From NCBI GenBank assembly GCA_035771175.1, contig CM069607.1, positions 8,172,501 through 8,236,500 on the forward strand: DNA of 64,000 bases. Reading direction: 5' to 3'. Below, piece by piece: positions 25,304 through 36,889 of the stretch; position 1 is the stretch's first letter; each line of letters starts with the position of its first letter. Under the pieces are notes generated by a model. It was not told where the DNA came from and did no database searches. It saw only the letters and a list, made by a program, of their open reading frames with translations. The position numbers were made by a program, and so were the translations under genes. Source of the stretch: Paratinospora sagittata. Taxonomy: Eukaryota > Streptophyta > Magnoliopsida > Ranunculales > Menispermaceae.

Positions 25304-26544
25304 GAAATACCACCCAAATTAGGTTCACTTGCACGTATTTTAGCTTGGAAAGAGGGGAAAGAAGAGAAGAGGAGAAAAAGAACGAAAAAGCTAGGGTATG
25401 AGATCCCTTGCTCAAGTCTCACCCAAAGTAAGTGTATTTTCCCATTTTCTTCCTAAAATCTTTTTGTAGATGAGTAAATGAGCTTTATTTTGATCTAAGG
25501 GTGTGTATGAACTACGGATTTATGGTGACCCTAACCTAAGGTTGACTGATTTTCACTCTTTTTAGCTTGTTTATGGTATGAACAACCCTCTATGACCTAG
25601 ACCTACACTTCATAGGCATTTCTCAAGCACTTCACCACGTTTTTGGTGGTGCATGGAGTTAGGGTTTCATTTGAAACCCTTAAGGACGAGTTGTATGCTA
25701 GGGATTTGAGTTCCTAAGTTGATTTAGAACTCAATGGTACCATTTTCCCCAATTTCTATCAAGAAATTGGTGGAGTTGTGTACATTAACCTTAAAGCTAG
25801 CAAGTGAACTTAGGGTTTCTCATTTCACTTGCATGTCAACTATGTTGACCTAATAGGCATTGTTGATGAACTCATGGTGTTAAATCAGTGATTAATGTGG
25901 CTGAACATGGTGAACTAGTGTAAATCGGCAATATGGCCTAAGTATGAAAATTTCTATATTTTAGGGCTTTTAATGCTTTTGACCTAGAGACATGAAATTG
26001 ATGCAATTTGTGTCTAATTGAGCATGATTAGGGTTGTTTATGTTATGGATTAGGTGGTAGTGACCATATCATGGGCTAGGCCTACTTGTGATTAAATTTT
26101 CCAATTTGGGCATGTTTATGCCTAAGAATTGAAAATCAATATTTTTGATTAAATGAGTGATTTGTGAATGGAAATTAGGCATTAGAGGCCTATGGCATGT
26201 GTACTGAGATATATGTTGTAATAAGATGGGATTTAGGCCTATTGTCTATATGTGGGCTGATTTAAGGTTGATATGTAATATCTATGTCGTTGAACATAGG
26301 AATTAATGTATGTGTGAATATTTCAGGATCTTGATTTGGTTGGTTCTGGTTGGTTATCGTGTGTGGTTAGATACTCTTGCGAGGCTTGGTTGTGAGTAGA
26401 CTTCATTTATGTTTAAATCTTCTATGTCATCATATCACTTATATGTTGTATGTTGAAAGCATGAATGTGTTCTAACTATTTAAATGATGCATGATGTTGA
26501 AAAAACCTTATGACCTTGGCTTGACTCATCTATCTGGCTAATAG

Positions 26545-28648
26545 TGTCGCGACGCCCCTGACGTAGGCTGACGTCATGACCGGCACAATGTACTATACAC
26601 TGTACATACCCATATACAGTACACAATACACTGTCAGCCTTCACGTAGTCTCACAATAATACCCAAAAGTTACAGAAAATTTTTCTTTTTATATACCGCA
26701 AATCAAATTCAATATAGACCTCTATAATCATTTCATTCATTCCACAAATTAAAGTCTCACCCGATAAATATCTATGATCATCTCATTTCATCATTCCTAC
26801 CACACAACCCATCTAGGTGATATTACATATATATAGTGTGTGATAATTATACATATCAAAATAACAAAAATATAATTTATTTCCTCCAAGCATACATACA
26901 CGTACCAGACGAAGGTTCAGGTGATTATCACTCACGTAGTTTTCCTTTTCCCTTTAACTCAATACCTGAAATATTGGAGGAAATGAGGTGAGCAATCAAC
27001 AGCTCAGTGAATATAGTTCTTGAGATGGCAATTATATACATTTAGAGAAATATGACATTTAAAATCATTTCAAACACTTATTCAACAGATGCATCATTCA
27101 ACGAATATATCATACGTGTCAACAACATAAATTGCATGAATTTTCAATAACATAATGCACAATCTCCCTCATCCGCAAGGCAAGAGAGCGGGTCTAACCC
27201 TTGTATGGCCGTACAAGGTAGACACAGCTTCTTATCATCCAATTCACAGTCATTTCAAGGATCGCAACCCTTGTTAGGACAGACCTATTGACAATGAGGA
27301 CTCACAAAACCTCATCCGGGTCTAATTCCTAATGAAATGACAATGAAGATTCGCAAAACCTCATCATTACAAACTCCAATTGCTAAAATCAGTTTGCATG
27401 ATCCATAAAACGCAATGCATTATATATACATATCACATGCATTCAATCAAATATTTTATATGCGTACAATGCCATACAAGAACTAAATCAAGAAAACTAT
27501 ACTCACAGTGGTTGGGGTTTCTAATCCAATAGATCATCTAAAATCGAGCACCATAAACGTCATTGCTTCCTCAAGAGCGTTTATCCATGCACTTAAGCTC
27601 TCAACTGAAATGAATCATAGCTTATCATGAGAAGCACCATTTATCATATCTTTAGCTACTAAAAATATCAAATCATATCCAAAAATCACGATCTTAGTAT
27701 CGAAACGTCCGAAATTCAGTTATCTACGAATCTATGATTTCAAATAATTGTTCACAGTACTATTCACTATTCACTATTCACTATTTACAGTCCATTCACT
27801 ATTCACTATTCATCCGAAAGATGTAAATTGTATTAAAATTGTCAAATGGTCTCCAAAAATCATGAAATGGAATCTAACCACATATTCGGGGTCCCGACAG
27901 TCCAGGGAACGTTTTTCTACCTTTCTAGCGGATTTTCATTCACGTTGGGTCAAAACTCCCAATTTTTTGAAAACACCGTAAAACGACTCCCACAACAAAA
28001 ATTACTCCGCTAGAAAGGTTACATCTAGCTTAGATAGTAATTTTACGACGAAAATAACAAAAATAGCTTACCGGCACGTCGAATTTGGCGCGAATTCCCA
28101 GTTTTTCCTTTTTTTCTTCTTCTTCTTCTATGTCGTTCTTCTTTTTCTCTCTTTCTGCTTCTTGTTCCTTCCAGCAACTCCTTTCAATTCTTCTTTTGAT
28201 TTCTATTTCATTTATTTATTATTATTATTTTTATTGCTTGTTGTCACACGTTGGAACCAACTAGGGATATAATTTATTTATTTTTTTAGATTTATATATA
28301 CAAATGATTCCATGCACCTTTCTCTCAATAGTTAACCAACTCCCCATCTTGATATTTCACTTTCATTCATTCAATCATACTTCAATCCACATTTTTACTT
28401 AACCAACCTCATAAATTAATCAATTTAATTCAACTCCATTATTTTTATAGGATGATCCCATATGTATCATCTTAATCTCATAATTTTATTTATTTACTAA
28501 TCATACACGCGTATATTTAGCGCATACGTATCAAATACGTGTATTATCACGTGTATATTTAGCTCATACGTATACAATACGTGTATTATACATCTCGATA
28601 TACGCGTACGTCAACGTATGTATTTCATTAAAATTACGGGATGTTACA
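26545..28648 (-). repeat. 3' LTR of the Ty3 element (2,104 bp)
   Basis: Downstream LTR in element orientation: starts TGTAACATCCCG at 28648 and ends GTCGCGACA at 26545. Near its outer U3 edge (28508-28622) a cluster of ACGTGTAT/ATACGTAT motifs forms short imperfect repeats. A purine-rich string (TTGGAGAGAT) directly precedes it and is the likely polypurine tract. Confidence 0.88.
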
Positions 28649-28699
28649 ATCTCTCCAACTTAAAGAATTACGTCCTCGAAATTTAACAGATAAGGAGAA

Positions 28700-31600
28700 A
28701 TGTACCTCAAGTGGTAAAGAGATCAGGAAATGTCTCCCTCATCCAGTCCTCGCGTTCCCAAGTCTGTTCCTCATTATCATGAAACTGCCATTTGACTCTA
28801 ACCAAAGGAATTGCTTTATTTTGCAATTGTTGAACCTTCCTATCAAGAATCTAAATGGGCTTATCTTCATATGTAGCATCCTCCCCAACTTGTAACTGTG
28901 TTACATCTAAAAGATGTGTCGAGGGTGGATACTTCGTCGGGTCTGAATGATATTTTCTCAACATATAAATATGAAACACATCATGAACACCGACTAACTG
29001 AGGAGGCAAAGCAATCAGGTATGCTAATGGACCAATCCTCTCTGTGATTTTAAACGGTCCAATAAAGCGAGGAGACAATTTTCCTTTCACCCCAAACCGC
29101 ATCTGACCTTTCCGTGGCGAGACTTTAAGCAACACGAGGTCATCTACTGTAAACTCTAAAGGTTTGTGGCGGTTATCAAAATAACTCTTCTGTCAATCTT
29201 GGGCAGCTTTCAGTCTCTGTCTGATCTGTTTAACCTGCTCAGTGTGATCAATAACAACTTTTGGTCCCAACAACTGTGATTCTCCAACCTCATACCAACA
29301 AGTCGGAGATCTGCACGGCCTACCATACAAAGCTTCATAAGGTGCCATGCCAATACTGGCCTGATAGCTGTTATTATAAGCAAACTCACACAATGGTAAA
29401 CTTTCACTCCAAGTCCCACCAAACTCTAAAATACACGATCTGAGCATGTCTTCCAGCATCTGAATCACCCTCTCAGTCTGGCCATCAGTCTGAGGATGAA
29501 ATGTTGTACTAAAACGGAGATGAGTACCAAATCGGGCCTGCATAGCCTGCCAAAAGCTCGATGTGAACCGCGGATCTCTATCCGACACAATAGAAACAGG
29601 TATACCATGCAACCTGACAATCTCCCGCACATACAATCTGCTCAGTCTATCAATCGAGTCTTTAGTGGTCATTGGAAGAAAGTGTGCAGATTTAGTCAAT
29701 CTGTCAACTATTACCCAGATGGCGTCAAATCTACCCTGAGATCTGGGCAGTCCTGTGATAAAGTCCATCGTGATATGCTCTCATTTCCATTCTGGAATAG
29801 ATAATGGTTGCATCTGACCTCCTGGTCTCTGATGTTCAGCTTTCACTTGCTGACACACCTCACAATTTCGCACATACTCAGCTATATCTTTCTTCATCCC
29901 ATGCCACCATACTATTCTCTTCATATCATGATACATTTTTGTAGACCCTGGGTGAATGGTATACTGAGATCTGTGTGCTTTTTCTAATAACTCAGCCCTC
30001 AATGCCCTATCCACGGGTACCCATAATCTCCCCTGATAACGCAGGACGCCATCTGGACCTCTCTTCCAATCTGCCTTGTCTGCACTATCTGCCCAAGACT
30101 CATACATACCAAGATCAGGATCATGCTGCTGCATATCCTTAATCTTTTGAATAGAAAAATCTGTCACCTGTATATGCATCTGAGCACAAATGTCAACGTG
30201 TGGAGCCATGGAGAGAACACTCATCATAGTCGCTCTCTCTAAAAGTCGCCACTCCTGGGCCATCTGACAAGCTACCACCTGGGTCTCAACCCGTTTTTCG
30301 GCTCAATGCATCCGCTACGACGTTGGCCTTTCCAGGATGATATTCTAACGTGAAATCATAATCTTTTAGGAATTCCAACCATCTACGCTGTCTCATATTC
30401 AACTCTTTCTGGTCAAACAAATATTTCAGACTTTTGTGATCTGAGTACAGTGTGAACTTTTCCCCATAAAGGTAATGTCTCCACAATTTCAATGCAAATA
30501 CAACAGCTGCTAATTCTAAATCATGCACAGGGTAGTTCTTCTCATGTATCTTCAGCTGTCTGGATGCATAAGCAATCACTCTACCCTCTTGCATCAATAC
30601 ACATCCCAAACCTACATGTGACGCATATGTGTAAATCACCAACTCCTTTTCAGGTTCTGGGAGTACTAAAACTGGAGTAGTAGTTAGTTTCTTCTTCAAC
30701 TCAGTGAAAGCATTCTCACATGTAGAAGTCCACACAAATGACACATTTTCCTAAGTCAGCCTTGTGAGTGGGGAAGCCAATCGGGAAAAGCCTTCCACAA
30801 ATCTTCTGTAATAACCAGCGAGACCCAGAAAACTACGGATTTCAGTCACTGTGGTTGGTCTTGGCCAATTTATGATTGCCTCAACCTTAGCAGAATCAAC
30901 AGAAATACCTTCTGCACTAACCACATGACCTAAAAATCTCACCTCATGTATCCAAAACTCGCATTTACTAAATTTAGCATACAACCGATGCTCTCTCAGT
31001 GTTTGCAAAGTGATGCGGAGGTGTTGCTCATGATCCTCCTGAGTCTTGGAATAAATGAGTATATCATCAATAAACACAATAATGAACTGATCTAGATATG
31101 GTCTGAATACCCTTTGCATCAAATCCATAAACATGGTTGGGGCATTGGTTAGTCCAAAGGGCATAACATGAAACTCATAGTGACCATACCGTGTTCTAAA
31201 CGCAGTCTTTGGTACATCCTCTTCCCGTATTCTTAGCTGATGGTATCCAGATCTTAAATCGTTTTTAGAGAAAAATTTAGCACCATTCAACTGATCGAAT
31301 AAATCATCGATACGGGGTAAAAGATACTTATTTTTCACTGTCGCCCTGTTTAGCTGTCTATAATCAATGCATAACCTCAAGTTGTCATCCTTCTTCTTCA
31401 CAAACAGGACAGGCGCGCCCCATGGTGACATACTCGGGGTGATAAACCCTTTTGCCATCAACTCCTCTAATTGCACTTTGAGTTTCTGTAACTTCTTTGG
31501 CGCCATTCGATAGGGTGGAATTGAGATAGGCTTTGTAGCAGGTATCAGTTCAATAATAAAATCAATTTCCCGTACTGGTGGTAATCCTGGTAAATCCTCT

Positions 31601-32541
31601 GGAAAAACATCTGGGTACTCACATACTATAGGAATATCTGCTATCTGAACGCCTAGGTCCTTTTCATTTACTGGCTTTATACTAGCCAACATCCCTATCT
31701 CTGCATTAGTGGCCATCCTGCCTCGAGTGGGAGAGTTTAAAGACGTCTTGCCACTATAAATAAATGCGGATTGTCCTGGTATTTGAAAAACTATTTTCTT
31801 CTCAAAGCAGTCCACATGGGCATGATAGGCAGCCAACCAATCCATACCCAGTATAGCATCGAATACCAGGAATTCTAAAACCCTAAGATTCACAATCATT
31901 TCATGATCCGCATATTTGACCACACACTTTTCACACAACATGTTTGGGTAGATTCGGTCTCCTGCTGCAGTACTCAAAACCAACGGTGTACTAATCCTAA
32001 CAGGAGTTAAATGCAACCTATCTACCATGTGGCCAGCAATAAATGACAAGGTGGATCCAGCATCAATTAACACATACATCATAGTGTCGCAAATAGAAAG
32101 CATACCTTCCACCAAGTTCTTGTTCGCCTCTGGATCTGGCTCTGTAACAGCCCTGGCTTGCTCTCTGACAGGCGTGGGAATAGGAACAGTAGCAGATGGA
32201 TTTGTTGGAGTCCACGGGGCTGACTGCAAAGGACACTGGTACGCTTTATGTCCCTTGTTCCCACATTGATAGCATGTGAAAAGAGGGCGATATGCAGATG
32301 AAGCTGTCTGTGACACAGTGCCTGACATAGAACGCCAACCACTCTGACTGCCTGGTCCCCTATGTGGCCACGGTGCCCGAACCGACGATCCCTGTGTCAG
32401 TGGCCTCGTAACAGACTGTGATATTCTGCCTGCCGGTGGTGGTAGCGTTGTTGCTGGAGGAGTAACTGGAATCTCCATAGCAGTAGGCCTCTCAACTATC
32501 TTTGCCTTTTTCTGTTCACCCCACCATTTTCTGTCCCATCT
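28700..32541 (-). pseudogene. Ty3 zinc knuckle and pol (PR-RT-RNase H-IN-chromodomain), decayed
   Basis: Continues the gag frame. CCHC knuckle [14 protein letters not shown] (near 32270). Protease core [13 protein letters not shown], where plant Ty3 elements usually have D(S/T)G. RT contains FIDDILIY (near 31060). RNase H (30286-30744) has [10 protein letters not shown] where YTDAS is expected, so the first catalytic Asp is lost. Integrase has an H2C2 region (CEVCQQVKAEHQRPGG, near 29850), then D (MDFITGLP), D (SIVSDRDPRF) and E (QTDGQTERV...E). The C-terminus (VGEDATYEDKPI, then ILDRKVQQL past a stop) is chromodomain-like. In-frame stops lie at 30751, 29781, 29193 and 28851, with a frameshift near 30280. 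Confidence 0.88.
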
Positions 32542-33832
32542 CTACTTTCTCGGACTTTGATAGGGTACCTGCTGCTCTATACTTGCCTGTGATGTGGGCG
32601 TTGCCCGTGGTGGCCTATTTGTCATCTCGACTGTCTCATAATCCAGTGCCTGTCGCACTGCCGGATCATAGGTCTGAACACCAGCAAGAGCTAAACCTTT
32701 CTGGATTGGGTCATTAAATCCTTCCCTGAGCCTCTTCATTCGCATCAGATCTGTTTGTACCATCTTAGGGGCAAACAAGGCTAGCCTATTGAACTCATAT
32801 TCATATTCTCTCACAAACATGTTCTGTCACACCCTGGGTTGCACAGCGTGCCCCCTACTCAGGTGTGGGCGCACCCCCTCGGGGCGAACGCATAGCCATT
32901 ATGGATCCATAATATTGTCATATCGCCATGTAGCAACCCAACCGCAGCTGGTCTACATCGAAACGATTATTTGTCTACCACTATTCATGAATAGTGCAGG
33001 GCCTCCCTAGGAATCGAACTTGAGACCTCACTTAAGGAGTCTAATTTCGGATTCCTAGTAATCCGAAATTAGACTCCTTAAGTGAGGTCTCAAGTTCGAT
33101 TCCTAGGGAGGCCCTGCACTATTCATGAATAGTGGTAGACAAATAATCGTTTCGATGTAGACCAGCTGCGGTTGGGTTGCTACATGGCGATATGACAATA
33201 TTATGGATCCATAATGGCTATGCGTTCGCCCCGAGGGGGTGCGCCCACACCTGGGTAGGAGGCACGCTGTGCAACCCAGGGTGTGACATGTTCCCTTGCT
33301 TCAATTCTATAAATTGCTTATGCCTCTTATCAACCTCAGACGGGGGATAGTAAGTCTTGTAGAATACTTCTTTAAACTTATCCCAAATATCTATGGGTCC
33401 TTGAGCTCGGCCTATTGTCTGCCACCATCTCTCAACCTTACTCGAAAATTTAAATCGAGCAAGTCTAATCTTGTCCTTATCCTGTACATGCATATCCTCA
33501 AACATAACTTCTATCCGCAGAAGCCAATCCTCAGCAACCTCTAACTCTAGACTGCCATCAAATATAGGCGGTTCTCGTCTCTTAAATGCTTTCATCACAT
33601 CTTCATATCTGCGAGTCTCTTCTATATCATCATGAGGCTCTACTGTCTCCTGCACTGGCATAGGTCGCTCGGCAGACTCACTACTAGCCCCAACCTCGGG
33701 TACTACAGGTGCTGGAGGCCCTTGTAAATTATCCTGAAGACGTGTCAACATACGCATCATCTCAGCATTTTGTCTCTGCTGAGCTATCATCATTTCTTCT
33801 AGTTTCGTTAACCTTTCTTCTTATGGATCCAT
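32542..33832 (-). pseudogene. Ty3 gag, interrupted by a foldback element
   Basis: Capsid-type protein of the Ty3 element. The likely start is 33832 (MDP, then a TAA at codon 4). The frame is open from 33793 to 33289 (RRYEDVMKAFKRREPPIFDG, EDWLLRIEVMF, ...FIELKQGN). Foldback element B (32825-33288) splits it exactly at the TGTTC duplication. It continues in the same frame from 32820 (FVREYEYEFNRLALFAPKMV) to a TAG near 32542. The retrotransposon gag domain is recognisable on both sides of the insertion. Both stops fit CAA-to-TAA and CAG-to-TAG changes. Confidence 0.85.
32825..33288. mobile_element. Foldback element B (464 bp), almost a complete palindrome
   Basis: Starts TGTCACACCC, ends GGGTGTGACA, with an exact 5-bp duplication TGTTC (32820-32824, 33289-33293). 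The two arms (about 230 bp each) match nearly base for base around a loop of about 6 nt near 33054-33061 (...TTTCGGATTCC / GGAATCC... type). It shares its outer ~60 bp with element A. It sits in the Ty3 gag reading frame. No coding capacity. Confidence 0.88.
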
Positions 33833-34004
33833 GATTGCTTGATACTCCCCTTTCAATATGCCATTCACAGAGATAAAGGAGCATATATGTCAGACAATCT
33901 GATTACTCAATCTTTATAGATACGTGATTTACCCGTACATAAACCCATAAAACAAACATAAGATACTAAAGCTTTTAATCTTTTAGGCTTTTAATCCTAA
34001 ACGT

Positions 34005-34017
34005 GACTCTGATACCA
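34005..34017 (-). other. Primer-binding site of the Ty3 element
   Basis: On the minus strand TGGTATCAGAGTC lies a few bases after the end of the 5' LTR. It is complementary to the 3' end of plant initiator-Met tRNA, the common primer for plant LTR retrotransposons. This fixes the element's orientation. Confidence 0.85.
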
Positions 34018-34021
34018 ATAT

Positions 34022-36071
34022 TATCACGACGCCCCTGACGTAAGCTGACGTCATGACCGGCACAGTGTACTATACACTGTACATACCCATATACAGTACA
34101 CAATACACTGTCAGCCTTCATGTAGTCTCACAATAATACCCAAAAGTTACAGAATTTTTTTTTTATATACCGCAAATCAAATTCAATATAGACCTCTATA
34201 ATCATTTCATTCATTCCACAAATTAAAGTCTCACCTGATAAATATCTATGATCATCTCATTTCATCATCCCTACCACACAACCCATCTAGGTGATATTAC
34301 ATATATATAGTGTGTGATAATTATACATATCAAAATAACAAAAATATAATTTATTTCCTCCAAGCATACATACACGTACCAGACGAAGGTTCACGCGATT
34401 ATCACTCACAGAGTTTTTCTTTTCCCTTTGACTCAATACCTGAAATATTGGAGGAAATGAGGTGAGCAATCAACAGCTCAGTGAATATAGTTCTTGAGAT
34501 GACGATTATATACATTTAGAGAAATATGACATTTAAAATTATTTCAAACACTTATTCAAAAGATGCATCATTCAACGAATATATCATACATGTCAACAAC
34601 ATAAATTGCATGAATTTTCAATAACATAATGCACAATCTCCCTCCTCCGCAAGGCAAGAGAGCGGGTCTAACCCTTGTATGGCCGTACAAGGTAGACACA
34701 GCTTCTTATCACCCAATTCACAGTCATTTCAAGGATCGCAACCCTTGTTAGGACAAACCTATTGACAATGAGGATTCACAAAACCTCATCCGGGTCTAAT
34801 TCCTAACAAAATGACAATGAGGATTCGCAAAACCTCATCATTACAAACTCCAATTGCTAAAATCAGTTTGCATGATCCATAAAACGCAATGCATTATATA
34901 TACATATCACATGCATTCAATCAAATATTTTATATGCGTACAATGCCATACAAGAACTAAATCAAGAAAACTATACTCACAGTGGTTACACGGGGTTTCT
35001 AATCCAATAGATCATCTAAAATCGAGCACCATAAACGTTATTGCTTCCTCAAGAGCGTTTATCCATGCACTTAAGCTCTCAACTGAAATGAACCATAGCT
35101 TATCATGAGAAGCACCATTTATCATATGTTTAGCTACTAAAAATATCAAATCATATCCAAAAATCAAGATCTTAGTATCGAAACGTCCAAAATTCACTAT
35201 TCACTATTTACAGTCAATTCACTATTCACTATTCATCCGAAAGATGTAAATTGTATTAAAATTGTAAAATGGTCTCCAAAAATCATGAAATAGAATCTAA
35301 CCACATATTCGGGGTCCCGACAGTCCAGGGAACATTTTTCTACCTTTCTAGCGGATTTTCATTTACGTTGGGTCAAAACCCCCAATTTTTTGAAAACACC
35401 GTAAAACGGCTCCCACAACAAAAGTTACTCCGCTAGAAAGGTTACATATAGCTTAGATAGTAATTTTACGATGAAAATAACAAAAATAGCTTACCGGCAC
35501 GTCGAATTTGGCGCGAATTCCCAGTTTTCCCTTTTTTTCTTCTTCTTCTTCTCTGCCGTTCTTCCTTTTCTCTCTTTCTGCTTCTTGTTCCTTCTAGCAA
35601 CTCCTTTCAATTCTTCTTTTGATTTCTATTTCATTTATTTATTATTATTATTTTTATTGCTTGTTGTCACACATTGGAACCAACTAGGGATAGAATTTAT
35701 TTATTTTTTTAGATTTATATGTACAAATGATTCCATGCACCTTTCTCTCAATAGTTAACCAACTCCCCATCTTGATATTTCACTTTCATTCATTCAGTCA
35801 TACTTCAATCCACATTTTTACTTAACCAACCTCATAAATTAATCAATTTAATTCAACTCCATTTTTTTTATAGGATGATCCCATATGTATCATCTTAATC
35901 TCATAATTTTATTTATTTACTAATCATACACGCGTATATTTAGTGCATACGTATCAAATATGTGTATTATCACATGTATATTTAGCTCATACGTATACAA
36001 TACGTATATTATACATCTCGATATACGCGTACTTCAACGTATGTATTTCATTAAAATTATGGGATGTTACA
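34022..36071 (-). repeat. 5' LTR of the Ty3 element (2,050 bp)
   Basis: Upstream LTR in element orientation. It starts TGTAACATCCC at 36071 and ends GTCGTGATA at 34022, where the usual final CA has mutated to TA. Compared with its partner it lacks about 55 bp between short TTCACTATT repeats (near 35194) and has scattered, mostly transition, differences. Confidence 0.88.
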
Positions 36072-36889
36072 AATAGGGAGACTTGACTTGTCATAGGAGG
36101 GTTTTTAGAAAGGAAGTATTTGGAGATGAGAACAGTACAGTGAAATAAACGTGCACTAGTAACCCCAATGGATGTGGAATATGGATCCCAGAACGAAAAG
36201 CTTTTACTTGCATTGAACTACATATTTGAATGCTCAATATTATATGTTATGCTTTTAATCATTTTACGCATTGGCATGCATACATGGATTATATTGATGA
36301 GTATTGATATCATATCTGGATTCTATTCACTGGGCACCGTTGGCTCATCCCCATTTTCCTTTTTTAGGTCCTTCTATTCAGGATAAGGGCAAGGGAGTAG
36401 TCATCTCTTGAGGACCTTGTCGGCATAGAGTTTAAGGCATCGACGTGAGTTAGGAGGCATTTTGGTAAACTTTGTTTTAATTTATGTGTATTCATATTTT
36501 GAATTATGTAATTATAACACTTACCACATTTGTAGTATTGGTGAGTTTGGTCTTTGTTAAATAAATCATGTGGGTATATGACAGTTTTTGTACCCATGGT
36601 CTTGGGGGACTTTCATGTGTATTTTCCTTTTGGATGGACTGATTAGTCATGAACTATATTTGTGGACTTTATCTTATATCTTGAATTCTTACTACGGTTT
36701 GGTAGAATTGTATTGATACCTTTTAGGTTATGTTATTGTTTGGGATAAGACTCGTAGGGTCTCAACCTCCACAGTTAGGTTGAGGGGTGGCTGGAGATGC
36801 CTACGCAGGGTGTTCCGCCCCGACATTCTGCACGTCGTCCCTTGTGAGGTTAGTTGTCTGAGGTGTGGGGTCGCCACACTGTGTCTGTG

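Larger units (their letters stand above)
26545..36071 (-). mobile_element. Ty3/gypsy LTR retrotransposon, decayed, about 9.5 kb
   Basis: Two long direct repeats (26545-28648 and 34022-36071) bound it, with an exact 5-bp duplication AATAG (26540-26544, 36072-36076). It reads on the minus strand: 5' LTR, a tRNA-iMet primer site (TGGTATCAGAG, near 34016-34006), gag, protease, reverse transcriptase, RNase H, integrase and a chromodomain-like C-terminus. That order and the chromodomain point to the chromovirus branch (Tekay/Del-like by sequence feel). Several stops, one frameshift and a foldback insertion in gag show it cannot make an intact polyprotein. It inserted into the solo LTR. Confidence 0.92.
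24646..36878 (+). mobile_element. Solo LTR (Ty3-type), split by later insertions
   Basis: It begins TGTGAC...ACTCCAGAAAATATT and ends GGGGTCGCCACA. Exact 5-bp duplications CTGTG flank it (24641-24645, 36879-36883). Its own DNA is 24646-26544 plus 36077-36878, about 2.4 kb once the foldback element and the Ty3 element are removed. No primer-binding site or coding DNA follows the right edge, where MULE sequence resumes, so it is a recombined solo LTR. A TATA-like box (TGTATATAAG, 25294-25303) lies in U3/R-like sequence. GGAGCGCGCTCCATG-like palindromes recur at 25118, 25170 and 25223. Confidence 0.8.

Noticed and set aside
28851..30744. Separate small genes for the Ty3 integrase, RNase H and chromodomain ORFs
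   Set aside because: They are pieces of one pol frame broken by single stops and one frameshift.
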